A program made the translations under genes and the position numbers. From positions 99,235 through 163,234 of the forward strand of contig NZ_NRRG01000004.1 in the NCBI RefSeq assembly GCF_016583575.1: 64,000 bases of DNA, written 5' to 3'. The notes below the pieces were generated by a model. The model was not told where the DNA came from. It worked only from the letters and a program-made list of their open reading frames with translations, and made no database searches. This document shows, piece by piece, positions 20,800 through 28,979 of this stretch; the first letter of the stretch is position 1, and each line of letters opens with the position of its first letter. The stretch is from Thiocystis violacea (lineage in GTDB: Bacteria; Pseudomonadota; Gammaproteobacteria; Chromatiales; Chromatiaceae).

Positions 20800-22734
20800 A
20801 TGCTACCCCTTGTACTGGTCAGCGTCTTTCTGTTTGTCGCCATGCCCGTTCTGGCGGATCAGGATGCGGATTTCCTGGCGGCCGAGGCGGCGCTCAAACG
20901 TGGCGACCGCGAAGGATTCGAGCGCCTGTCCTCGCGATCGCGCGACCATCCGCTCTATCCCTACCTGGTGTTCGCCGAGATCACGACAGACCTGAAGAGC
21001 GCTCCGGACGCGAGCCTCGAGGATTTCCTCGCCACCTATGCGGACACCCCGCTGGCGGAACGGCTGCGGCTGGCCTATCTGCGGCGTCTGTCCGATGCCG
21101 GGCGCTGGGCCGACTATGCCCGTATCCATCGGCCGGACGCCTCGGTCGAGCGTCGCTGTCTCTATCTTCGCGCGCTGATGGAGACCGGACGCGAGGCCGA
21201 GGCCATGCCCCAGGTCGAGACGCTCTGGCTGTCCGGCCGGTCTCGCCCAAATGCCTGCGATCCGGTCTTCGAGCGCTGGAGCCAGGCCGGGCATCTGACG
21301 ACGGAGCGGATCTGGAAGCGGATTCGCCTGACGATGGAGGCGGGCCAGTCCGGGCTGGCCCGTCATCTGGGGCGGTCGCTGCCGGAGAGCGATCGGGACT
21401 GGCTGCGCCAATGGCTGGAATTGGACCAGGAGCCGTCGCGGATCTCCGAGCCCGGCCGCTTCGAGACCCCGCACCCCCAACGGGCGGCGATCCTGGCTCA
21501 TGGCCTCCAGCGCCTGGCGCGCCAGGATCCGATCCAGGCCGCCGAGGCGCTGGAGCGTCTGAAGCACTGGATGGCCGATGATCCGGCGGCGCGCGAGCGC
21601 GCCTACAGCGCCGTGGGTCGGGGCCTCGCGGCGGGCGGTGACCGGCTGGGTCTGCTCTACTGGGACGCGCTCGTGGCCGGTGCGGACAATCTTCCGGAGC
21701 AGGAGCGACGGTTGCGCGCGGCGATCGGACTGAGGGCCTGGGACTGGCTGGCCAAGTGGATCGCCGCGATGCCGGATGGCGAGGAAAAGCGCGATCGCTG
21801 GCTCTACTGGCAGGGACGCGCCGAGGAATTCCTCGGCCAGGCCACGGAGGCGCGGGCCACCCTGGAGCTGGCGGCGCGACAACGCAGCTTTTGGGGCTTC
21901 ATGGCGGCCGACCGTATCGGTCAGCCCTACAACCTGAGCCATCGCGCGACGCCGGTGGCGCCGGAGCGGGTTCGCGCCCTGACCGACAGCCCAGCCTATC
22001 GGCGCATCAATGCGCTGCATCGACTGGATCGGGAGACCGATGTGCGTCGCGAGTGGCGAACCCTGGCGCGCGACCTGGACGCCGATGGCCTCATGGCCGC
22101 CGCCCATCTGGCCGACCAGGGCGGTTGGCACGATCAGGCCATCCTCATGCTCGCCCGGTCCGGTTACTGGGATGATCTCGAGATTCGTTTTCCGCTGGCC
22201 TATCGGGATCTGATCGGCGAGCAAGCCTGGCGGATCGGCATCGACGCGGACTGGATCCATGCGGTCCTGCGTCAGGAAAGCGTCTTCGCGCGCGCCATCG
22301 CCTCGCCCGCCGGGGCCATCGGGTTGATGCAGCTCATGCCCGCGACGGCGGCCGAGGTCGCCGCTACCCTGGGTCTCGACAAGCCATCGCGCTGGGCGTT
22401 GCATGATCCCGAGCTGAACATCGCCCTGGGCAGCACCTATCTGACCTGGATGCGCGATCGCTTCGGTCATCCCGCGCTGGCGACGGCGGCCTACAACGCG
22501 GGTCCCCGGCGCGTTCGAGATTGGCTGCCGTCCGAATGCACCCCCGTAGATCTCTGGATCGCGCGGATTCCGTTCGACGAGACGCGCGCCTACGTGGAGC
22601 GGGTCATGGCCTATCGGATCATCTACGCGGATCGACTGGGTCTCGGGCCGACGCGCCTGAGCGATCTGCTGCCGCCGATCCCTGCGGCGGATTTCTGGCT
22701 GGATGGCCGCGTGGCGGATGCCGTGGCACCTTGA
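20800..22734 (+). CDS. slt: Soluble lytic murein transglycosylase Slt70
   Basis: Cleaves the glycan strands of peptidoglycan in the periplasm to give 1,6-anhydromuramic ends. The 644-residue precursor (E. coli 645) has a signal peptide (1-20), a long helical superhelix domain, and a C-terminal lysozyme-like domain with HAVLRQESVFARAIASPAGAI, where Glu in RQES is catalytic, followed by GLMQLMPATA and AAYNAGPRRV. ATG 20800 follows GAGG; earlier in-frame codons run through the divergent gene. Confidence 0.94.
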   Translation: MLPLVLVSVFLFVAMPVLADQDADFLAAEAALKRGDREGFERLSSRSRDHPLYPYLVFAEITTDLKSAPDASLEDFLATYADTPLAERLRLAYLRRLSDAGRWADYARIHRPDASVERRCLYLRALMETGREAEAMPQVETLWLSGRSRPNACDPVFERWSQAGHLTTERIWKRIRLTMEAGQSGLARHLGRSLPESDRDWLRQWLELDQEPSRISEPGRFETPHPQRAAILAHGLQRLARQDPIQAAEALERLKHWMADDPAARERAYSAVGRGLAAGGDRLGLLYWDALVAGADNLPEQERRLRAAIGLRAWDWLAKWIAAMPDGEEKRDRWLYWQGRAEEFLGQATEARATLELAARQRSFWGFMAADRIGQPYNLSHRATPVAPERVRALTDSPAYRRINALHRLDRETDVRREWRTLARDLDADGLMAAAHLADQGGWHDQAILMLARSGYWDDLEIRFPLAYRDLIGEQAWRIGIDADWIHAVLRQESVFARAIASPAGAIGLMQLMPATAAEVAATLGLDKPSRWALHDPELNIALGSTYLTWMRDRFGHPALATAAYNAGPRRVRDWLPSECTPVDLWIARIPFDETRAYVERVMAYRIIYADRLGLGPTRLSDLLPPIPAADFWLDGRVADAVAP

Positions 22735-22858
22735 GCCATTTGGGATCGGGCGGCGTTCGGTCTGATAGACTGACGCCCGGAGCCGTTCGTTCGAGGTCGC
22801 TCCTCATGATTGGGTCGTCCACCCATATCCAGGCTGTTTTCAGGGTTCGATTCGACTC

Positions 22859-23494
22859 ATGTCACCGATGTTCGCACGCTCTCCATCCATCCGCTCGATT
22901 GCGGTCAAGCTCTTGTTCTCGGCGATGCTGTTCGCCCCTCCGCTCGCGACGGTCGAGGCCCAGGAAACGGCGGCCCAGGAGATGGCTCGGGCGATCGCCC
23001 GCATGATGGAGGCCATGGGCTTTACCGGCGCCGGAGGGTTCGGATCCGCGGTCCCGCCGCTCGCGCCCGGCGCGGGCCACCCCATGGGGATGACGGGTTG
23101 GCCCTCCGCGCTCGGACAGATCCCGGGAGCCGCGTCGATGATGCCCTATCCGGGCGGTTCCCAGGCCGGCTCGATGGCGAACATGATGCAACAGGCGATG
23201 CCCGGCGGCGCGTCGAGTTGGGGTGGCGCCGGACTGGAAGGACTCTGGGAGGACAACCAGGGCGGGCTACTGATCGTGCAGGGCGGGCTCTATCGGATCT
23301 ATTCGTCCTGCAAGGGTTACATCGAGGGCGATATCCATGTCGGAACCAATCGTCTGGATATGACCAATCGGAGCGGGGATTTCACCCAGACGTTCGAGTT
23401 CGCCCTGGACCAGGGCCGGCTGGCGCTTAGGGACCAGAGTGGCCAGGTCTATCTCTACCGACGGTTGATTCTGGACCGGCCAGCCGATCGCTAA
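22859..23494 (+). CDS. Secreted Met/Gly-rich protein of unknown function
   Basis: Unrecognised 211-residue protein. It has a signal peptide (about 1-34, ending TVEAQE), a Met/Gly/Pro-rich low-complexity segment (about 40-125, with PMGMTGWP, MMPYPGG, MANMMQQAMPGG), and a C-terminal all-beta-looking domain (about 125-205) beginning LEGLWEDNQGGLLIVQGGLYRIY. The Met-rich part could bind copper or simply be flexible; I cannot tell. It converges on the TauE/SafE gene with 4 bases between. Confidence 0.65.
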   Translation: MSPMFARSPSIRSIAVKLLFSAMLFAPPLATVEAQETAAQEMARAIARMMEAMGFTGAGGFGSAVPPLAPGAGHPMGMTGWPSALGQIPGAASMMPYPGGSQAGSMANMMQQAMPGGASSWGGAGLEGLWEDNQGGLLIVQGGLYRIYSSCKGYIEGDIHVGTNRLDMTNRSGDFTQTFEFALDQGRLALRDQSGQVYLYRRLILDRPADR

Positions 23495-23498
23495 CGGA

Positions 23499-24293
23499 TC
23501 AGCCACCGAAGGCGAGTCGCGCGGCGATCAGCAGGAGCAAAGCGCCGAAGAGTCGCTTCAGCCAGCGCACGGGTAGCGCGTGGGCCAGGCGGGCGCCGAC
23601 CGGGGCCGTCGGCATGCTGGCCATCAGCATCGCCAGCACCGCTGGCCAATAGACGAACCCCGTGCTCAACGTCGGAAGCCCCAGGCGCCCCCAGCCCGCC
23701 AGCACGAATCCCAGCGTCCCGGCGAGCGCGATCGGCAGGCCGCAGGCGGCCGAGGTGCCGACCGCCCGACGCAGATCCAGACCCCGGTGACTCAGGAAGG
23801 GCACGGTAAGCGTCCCGCCGCCGATGCCCACCAGGGCCGAGAGCATCCCGATGCCGCCCCCGACGAGCGCCAGCCCGCCCCGACCCGGCAGCCGCCCGAT
23901 GGAACCGGCCAGGTCTTGCGTCGACAGCAGACGCACGCCGACGAAGGCGAGAAAGGCGGCGAATAGACGCTTCAGCCAGACCTCCGGGATCCAGCCGACC
24001 AGGGCCGCCCCCATCCAGGCCCCGATGACGATTCCAGGCGCCAGCAGGATCACGATGTCCCAACGGACGCCATCGCGGCGATGGTGGGCGAGGGTGGACG
24101 CGGCGCCGGTGCCGATGATGGTGGCGAGCGAGGTTCCGACCGCGAGATGCGGCGTCCAGACGCCCCCAAGATCGAGATGGCCGAAGACCAGGATCAGGGC
24201 CGGAACCATGATGACGCCGCCGCCAACCCCGAAGAGCCCCGCGAGAAGACCCGAGAGGGCACCGATTCCGAGATAGGACAGGAACTCGATCAT
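23499..24293 (-). CDS. TauE/SafE-family membrane transporter
   Basis: Predicted exporter of sulfite or organosulfonates by family resemblance. The 264-residue product has about eight hydrophobic helices and the paired family motifs: LSGLLAGLFGVGGGVIMVPAL in the first half and LSALVGIGGGTLTVPFLSHRG in the second. ATG 24293 begins MIEFLSYLGIG; the frame is open further upstream but without hydrophobic sequence. The substrate is not determined by the sequence, though sulfur compounds are the usual guess. Confidence 0.88.
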   Translation of the reverse strand: MIEFLSYLGIGALSGLLAGLFGVGGGVIMVPALILVFGHLDLGGVWTPHLAVGTSLATIIGTGAASTLAHHRRDGVRWDIVILLAPGIVIGAWMGAALVGWIPEVWLKRLFAAFLAFVGVRLLSTQDLAGSIGRLPGRGGLALVGGGIGMLSALVGIGGGTLTVPFLSHRGLDLRRAVGTSAACGLPIALAGTLGFVLAGWGRLGLPTLSTGFVYWPAVLAMLMASMPTAPVGARLAHALPVRWLKRLFGALLLLIAARLAFGG

Positions 24294-24406
24294 GAACAGC
24301 GGGGACAGGCGACCTGTGGCATGCGGGCTATAATACGCGACGCCGTTCGCGTCTGGGCGGATCCGGCGCGACACCCCCTCAACCTAGCGATCGAGTCATC
24401 ACTGAG

Positions 24407-25312
24407 ATGAAAACACAGCGCGTCTTTGTCCTCGGAGGAACCGGCTTCGTCGGTCGGCATTTCTTGAATCATCTCGCGCGTCTCGGTGTTCCGTCTCGTG
24501 TGCCGGCGCGGCATCCGCATCGCTGCCGGGATCTCGGGTTGATCCAGGGCTGCGAGTCCTATCCGATCGCCGGCTGGTCGGAGGAGGATCTGGTGGAGGC
24601 GATGGCGGGCTGCACGGTCGTCGTCAATCTCGTCGGCGTCCTCGACGAAGGCGCCGGACGCACCTTCGAGCAGTCCCATGTGACGCTGCCCGAGCGGGCC
24701 ACGCGGGCGGCGCTCCGGGCCGGCGTGCCGCGTTTCCTGCATCTGAGCGCCTTGGGCGCCGACGCCGAATCCGGCCCCAGCGAGTATCTGCGCAGCAAGG
24801 GGCGTGGCGAGCGGGTCGTTCACGCGGCCTCGGTGCAAGGCTTGGCGGTCACCAGCTTTCGTCCATCGGTGATCTTCGGTCCGGGGGATCGCTTCTTCAA
24901 TCGCTTCGCCGGGCTGATTCGCCGGATGCCGGGGTTCCTGCCGCTGGCCTGTCCCGAGGCGCGGTTCGCCCCCGTCCATGTCGGCGATGTCGTCAAGGCG
25001 CTCGTGCGCGCCATGGACGCGCCGGAGACCCAGGGCCAGGTCCATGACCTCTGCGGTCCGAGGATCTTCTCCCTGCGGGATCTGGTGATGTACACCAGCC
25101 AGACGATCGGCCGCCCGATCCGCGTCATCGGGCTGACGGATCGGCTCTCGCGGCTTCAGGCCAGGGTCTTCGAGAAACTGCCCGGCAAGCTGTTCACGAT
25201 GGACAACTACCAGTCGCTCCAGGTCGACAGCCTGTGCCGAACCAGTGGTCTGGCCGAACTCGGGATCGAGGCCACGGATATCGAGGTCGTCGTGCCTGGG
25301 TATCTGACCTGA
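24407..25312 (+). CDS. NAD(P)-binding atypical short-chain dehydrogenase (NDUFA9/complex I-like)
   Basis: 301-residue SDR_a5/NDUFA9-like protein. A Rossmann motif GGTGFVGRHFLNHL lies at residues 10-23, followed by VVNLVGVL and FLHLSALGAD. The catalytic-type Tyr appears as SEYLRSKGRGE, giving a YxxxK. FRPSVIFGPGDRFFNRFA and FAPVHVGDVVKAL are typical of the family. It may act as a quinone-linked assembly factor or reductase; the function in bacteria is poorly defined. The ATG begins MKTQRVFVLGG. Confidence 0.85.
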   Translation: MKTQRVFVLGGTGFVGRHFLNHLARLGVPSRVPARHPHRCRDLGLIQGCESYPIAGWSEEDLVEAMAGCTVVVNLVGVLDEGAGRTFEQSHVTLPERATRAALRAGVPRFLHLSALGADAESGPSEYLRSKGRGERVVHAASVQGLAVTSFRPSVIFGPGDRFFNRFAGLIRRMPGFLPLACPEARFAPVHVGDVVKALVRAMDAPETQGQVHDLCGPRIFSLRDLVMYTSQTIGRPIRVIGLTDRLSRLQARVFEKLPGKLFTMDNYQSLQVDSLCRTSGLAELGIEATDIEVVVPGYLT

Positions 25313-25429
25313 TTCGGGAGCTTGCTCGCGGCGTTCCCGGCGCGGGGGCGCCTTCGAATCTTCGACAGGCTCGGGACTCACCACGAACGGCCGTATCAGG
25401 CCCTCGGAAACCCTGCCGAGATAACGTAA

Positions 25430-25460
25430 CTCGTTGAAATAGTAATTCCTAAACAGCTTC
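25430..25460. repeat. Two-copy dispersed repeat, copy A
   Basis: A segment starting CTCGTTGAAATAGTAATTCC matches, in inverse orientation, the segment at 28801-28831 at about 24 of 31 positions. It lies in the 177-base gap before ychJ. Confidence 0.5.
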
Positions 25461-25489
25461 TTAGGCCATGCCGCTAACCTTGGGAATCG

Positions 25490-25978
25490 ATGATGTCTGC
25501 TTGCGTCTGTGGTTCGGGCCGCGATTTCGACGATTGCTGCGGCCCAGTCCTTGCTAGCGCGCCGGCGCGCACGGCCGAGGCGCTCATGCGCTCGCGCTAC
25601 GCGGCCTATATCGTCGGCAATCTGGATCACATCGAACGCACGGATGCCCCTGAAGCGCGTGCGGAGTTCGACCGGCTGGATTCCGAGCGTTTCGTCGCGG
25701 AGGCGACCTGGCTCGACCTGAAAATCCTGCGGGTCGTCGATGGCGGCCCCGAGGACTCCACCGGACAAGTCGAGTTTACCTTCCGTTACGAGCATCGCGG
25801 GCAGGTGCATATGCAGCATGAGCTGGCCTATTTCTGCCGCCAGGACGGGCGCTGGCTCTATCAGCGCAGCGCGATGAACCCCAAGGGCGAGCCTGCGCGC
25901 GTCGCCAAGCCGGGCCGGAACGATCCCTGCCCGTGCGGCTCCGGCAGGAAGTACAAGAAGTGCTGCGGGGCATCCTGA
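25490..25978 (+). CDS. ychJ: YchJ-family protein with two SEC-C motifs
   Basis: 162-residue UPF0225 protein. It carries an N-terminal SEC-C zinc motif ([13 protein letters not shown], about residues 5-17) and a C-terminal one ([13 protein letters not shown]), with an NTF2-like YchJ domain between ([18 protein letters not shown]). SEC-C motifs bind zinc and can contact SecB or nucleic acids in other proteins; the function of YchJ is not known. It is followed after one base by the YkgJ-type gene. Confidence 0.92.
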   Translation: MMSACVCGSGRDFDDCCGPVLASAPARTAEALMRSRYAAYIVGNLDHIERTDAPEARAEFDRLDSERFVAEATWLDLKILRVVDGGPEDSTGQVEFTFRYEHRGQVHMQHELAYFCRQDGRWLYQRSAMNPKGEPARVAKPGRNDPCPCGSGRKYKKCCGAS

Positions 25979-25979
25979 G

Positions 25980-26771
25980 GTGGGCGCGGGACGCCCGCCC
26001 ATAGGCTTGCCGGCGGAACAGCGTTTTGCCTGCACCCTTTGTGGGCAATGCTGCCATGGATGGCTGCCACTGACGCTAAAGGAGACGTTCACCCATGCCG
26101 GACGATTTCCGCTCGCGATGGTTTGGACCCCCGTCCCTCAAGGAGTGCGCGCGTTCGAACTGACCGCGGAGCTGGGGACGAGCCTCGAACTCCCCAACCG
26201 CAAGCGGGTCGCCGTTTCGATCGTGCCGACCGCCTACCTCCCGCGCGCCATGGCCTGTCCCGCGCTGGTCGATCAGCGCTGCGGCATTCAGGACGACAAA
26301 CCGTTGCGCTGCCGCGCCATGCCCTTCTATGCCTATCGCCGCGAGGAAGATCAGGGCGACATGCTGATCCCTCGCAAAGGCTGGGCGTGCGACATCTCCG
26401 ACCAGGCACCGCTGGTCTATCGCGACCGACGCATCCTTGATCGTGACGGCTTCGACGCCGAGCGCGCGGCCCTCATGGCACAGGCGCCCCGGATACGGAG
26501 CTACGCCGAGAACGCGCTCAAGCTCTATCCGGTCTTACTGGGTCGGCTGCAAACGGCCATGCGGAATCCGGCCGGAGGCAATCTGGTGGTGAGCTTCGCA
26601 AGCTTCGTCAGATGGAGTCCGCCGGACGAACGGATCGACTTCGCCCGCCGTCAGTATCCGGTACTGGTGGCCTTCACCGAACGCACGGCCAAGGAGCCCG
26701 GACTGGCTACCTATCACGATTACTACCGCGAGGCGGCGGCCGAGCTGGAATGGCTCGCTCGGCAAGCGTGA
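25980..26771 (+). CDS. YkgJ-family cysteine-cluster protein
   Basis: 263-residue protein with an N-terminal CxxCGxCC motif (CTLCGQCC, about residues 18-25) and further Cys at CPALVDQRCGIQDDKPLRCRAMPF, the pattern of YkgJ/zinc- or iron-binding proteins. The remainder is helical and unassigned. GTG 25980 is the only usable start near the motif and lies one base after the ychJ stop, so coupling is likely. The function is unknown; a metal or Fe-S role is inferred from the cysteines only. Confidence 0.75.
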   Translation: MGAGRPPIGLPAEQRFACTLCGQCCHGWLPLTLKETFTHAGRFPLAMVWTPVPQGVRAFELTAELGTSLELPNRKRVAVSIVPTAYLPRAMACPALVDQRCGIQDDKPLRCRAMPFYAYRREEDQGDMLIPRKGWACDISDQAPLVYRDRRILDRDGFDAERAALMAQAPRIRSYAENALKLYPVLLGRLQTAMRNPAGGNLVVSFASFVRWSPPDERIDFARRQYPVLVAFTERTAKEPGLATYHDYYREAAAELEWLARQA

Positions 26772-26919
26772 TGGCGTGCTGGAGACCTGAATCGAACCGC
26801 TGCAAGTCAGTCAAGCAACACGGATAGCCCCAGCGTCCTCTTGTTGACGCTCCTCTGGAACGACCTCGACCATCAGGAAAGGCTCCTGGGCGGTTGGTCA
26901 GGAAACCGTCGGCTTTTCC

Positions 26920-27195
26920 TCACTTCAGATAGGATCTCAAGACGCTGAGCACCTGCTCTAGATCCTCGTGGCGCTGCTGCGGTGTCCGATCTTCTCCACC
27001 CAGATGCTCGCGCAGATGTCCCTCCAGCACCTGCGCCATGAGTCCGTTGACCGCGCCGCGAATCGCGGCGATCTGCTGGAGTACGGCCGAGCAGTCGCTT
27101 TCCTGCTCGAGTGCGCGCTCCAACGCGATGGCTTGACCTTGAATCCGGCGTACGCGCGCGAGCAGCGCTTTCTTGTCCTTGATCGTATGGGGCAT
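26920..27195 (-). CDS. dmeR: RcnR/DmeR-type nickel/cobalt-responsive repressor
   Basis: 91-residue CsoR/RcnR-family repressor. His3, Cys35, His60 and His64 are all present in register, exactly the Ni/Co ligands of RcnR rather than the Cu-CsoR set. The core [11 protein letters not shown] and [16 protein letters not shown] is typical. ATG 27195 begins MPHTIKDK, which places His3 correctly; the longer frame does not. Divergent from a DmeF-like exporter gene, which it should repress. Confidence 0.9.
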   Translation of the reverse strand: MPHTIKDKKALLARVRRIQGQAIALERALEQESDCSAVLQQIAAIRGAVNGLMAQVLEGHLREHLGGEDRTPQQRHEDLEQVLSVLRSYLK

Positions 27196-27222
27196 GGGCG
27201 TTCGCCTTGCTGTAATGTAGGG

Positions 27223-27237
27223 TACAGGGGTAGAGTA
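27223..27237. promoter_or_regulatory. Candidate RcnR/DmeR operator
   Basis: TACAGGGGTAGAGTA: a G-tract flanked by TAC and GTA, resembling RcnR-type sites (TACT-G6-N-AGTA). It lies between the divergent repressor and exporter genes, 30 bases upstream of the exporter start. The match is imperfect, with four rather than six G. Confidence 0.4.
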
Positions 27238-27267
27238 TATGAGAGACGATCCACTTCGAGGAATCCC

Positions 27268-28233
27268 ATGATGCAAGACGCCGCCGCGCTTGAGAACTGG
27301 CAACACTCACATGTCTTCGACGAGGGCAATCCGCTGGCCGAACGCAACACGCGCTGGGTGGTGTGGCTGACGGCCACCATGATGGTGGCGGAGATCGCCG
27401 GCGGCTGGATCTTCAACTCCATGGCCCTGCTCGCCGATGGCTGGCACATGAGCTCGCATGCCCTGGCCCTCGGGCTCTCGGTGCTCGCCTATGCCGCCGC
27501 GCGCCGCTATGCCCATGACCCCCGTTTCGCCTTTGGAACCTGGAAGATCGAGATTCTAGGGGGCTACACCAGCGCCGTCTTTCTGGTCGCCGTGGCCGGT
27601 CTGATGCTGTACCAGTCCGTCGAGCGACTGCTCGCGCCCATGCCGATCCACTACAACCAGGCGATCGGAATCGCCGTGCTGGGCCTCATCGTGAATCTGG
27701 TCTGTGCCTGGCTGCTCAAGGATGGGCACGACCAGGCGCATCACCACCACCATCATCATGACGACGGGCACGGTCATCATGACCACCATCAGGATCTGAA
27801 TCTGCGTGCCGCCTATCTGCATGTCCTGGCGGATGCGGCGACCTCCGTCTTCGCCATCGTGGCGCTGTTCGGCGGCAAGCTCTGGGGCGCGGCCTGGCTC
27901 GATCCCGTCATGGGGATCGTCGGTGCCGCCCTAGTGGCGACCTGGGCCTATGGCCTGCTGCGCGACACCAGCCGGGTGCTCATCGACGCCGAGATGGATC
28001 GCCCCGTCGTGGCGGAAATCCGCGAGGTAGTGGCCGAGCTGCCAGTCGCCGCCGAGATCGCGGATCTGCATGTCTGGCGGGTCGGCAAGGACAAATACGC
28101 CTGCGTCCTGTCACTGGTGGTGACCGAAACCCTTGAGCCGGACGCGGTGCGGCAGGCACTGAGTATTCACGACGAGCTGGTCCACGTCACCGTGGAAGTC
28201 AATCGCCGCGCCGCGCGGGCGATGGTCGCCTGA
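27268..28233 (+). CDS. dmeF: DmeF-like cation diffusion facilitator (Co/Ni efflux)
   Basis: Metal/proton antiporter of the CDF family, 321 residues. Six hydrophobic helices are visible; the metal site is HMSSHA in TM2 (preceded by LADGWHM) and HVLADAATS in TM5 (HxxxD type). The N-terminus HSHVFDEGN and the cytosolic His-rich loop with about 15 His between TM4 and TM5 are features of DmeF. The C-terminal domain has [18 protein letters not shown]. Two ATGs (27268, 27271) are possible; GAGGA precedes them. Confidence 0.9.
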   Translation: MMQDAAALENWQHSHVFDEGNPLAERNTRWVVWLTATMMVAEIAGGWIFNSMALLADGWHMSSHALALGLSVLAYAAARRYAHDPRFAFGTWKIEILGGYTSAVFLVAVAGLMLYQSVERLLAPMPIHYNQAIGIAVLGLIVNLVCAWLLKDGHDQAHHHHHHHDDGHGHHDHHQDLNLRAAYLHVLADAATSVFAIVALFGGKLWGAAWLDPVMGIVGAALVATWAYGLLRDTSRVLIDAEMDRPVVAEIREVVAELPVAAEIADLHVWRVGKDKYACVLSLVVTETLEPDAVRQALSIHDELVHVTVEVNRRAARAMVA

Positions 28234-28259
28234 ACCCGCGCAACATCAGCCACTTCATG

Positions 28260-28277
28260 GCCACCCCAACGGGTGGC
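28260..28277 (+). terminator. Hairpin after dmeF
   Basis: GCCACCC and GGGTGGC pair in a perfect 7-base stem with loop CAAC, 26 bases after the dmeF stop. There is no U-run, so termination is plausible but not certain. Confidence 0.35.
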
Positions 28278-28335
28278 GCCACGGATGTCCGGTCTGGCCA
28301 TCGGATGATCCCAGCCATTCATCGAGAGGTAGAAG

Positions 28336-28782
28336 ATGAAACCGCTAATGACCCTGGCCCTTGCCTGTTCCCTCGCCGTCCCACTCGCACAGGCCGAGGA
28401 GGGCGACGCCGATCAGCTCGTCGCTTCCAAGCGCCAAGCCGACATGACCTACCGTCAGTTGATGGAGGTGATGGGTGCGTCCCTGGCGATGATCCAGGAA
28501 GGCATCGTGCGCGAAAACGCCGAGCTGACGAAGACCGCCGCGGACATGATCCTCAAACACCCCGCGCCCAACCACAAGCCCTGGACCATCATGACGGACG
28601 CCGATCAGGCCGCGTTCAAGCAGAGCCTGCTGTCGTATGACAAGGTTCTCGACAGCGAGGCGACACGCATCACGGAAGCCGCTGCCGCTGGAGATTGGCT
28701 CGGTGCTAGCCAGTCAGCCTACGCGCTGACCAATGCCTGCATCACCTGCCATGTCATGTGGAAGAACAAAGCAAAGCCTTGA
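28336..28782 (+). CDS. Cytochrome c'-like monohaem protein
   Basis: 148-residue precursor with a Sec signal (about 1-20, ending AQAEE), a mostly helical body and a single C-terminal haem motif CITCHVMWK (about residues 135-143). This is the class II cytochrome c' layout: a four-helix bundle with the haem site in the last helix. Such proteins bind NO or buffer electrons in the periplasm of purple bacteria. AGAGGTAG precedes the ATG. It may have a separate role or be linked to nitrate/NO metabolism elsewhere in the window, which is inference. Confidence 0.75.
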   Translation: MKPLMTLALACSLAVPLAQAEEGDADQLVASKRQADMTYRQLMEVMGASLAMIQEGIVRENAELTKTAADMILKHPAPNHKPWTIMTDADQAAFKQSLLSYDKVLDSEATRITEAAAAGDWLGASQSAYALTNACITCHVMWKNKAKP

Positions 28783-28800
28783 AACGCGCCATCGCTTTTA

Positions 28801-28831
28801 GAAGTTGTTTGGAAATTCCTGTTTCAACGAC
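28801..28831. repeat. Two-copy dispersed repeat, copy B
   Basis: A segment starting GAAGTTGTTTGGAAATTCC is the inverted counterpart of 25430-25460, about 24 of 31 positions identical. It lies 19 bases after the cytochrome c'-like gene. Confidence 0.5.
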
Positions 28832-28979
28832 CGACGTCGACTCCGCAAGGATCGCGCAGGCCAGATGAAGACCAAGGACACTCGATATGTCAGGCCATAA
28901 GCTGCATTGATGGCCATTGGTCGGGCACTTTGCAGTACCATTTTGTGCAGTGCAATAACCCGAGCCTTCGCAGCCCCTC

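Noticed and set aside
26783..26830. tRNA-like T-arm (GGTTCGATTC on the minus strand) after the YkgJ-type gene
   Set aside because: The bases flanking the T-loop do not form the required 5-base stem and no acceptor or anticodon arms are visible, so it is at most a tRNA-derived remnant or chance.
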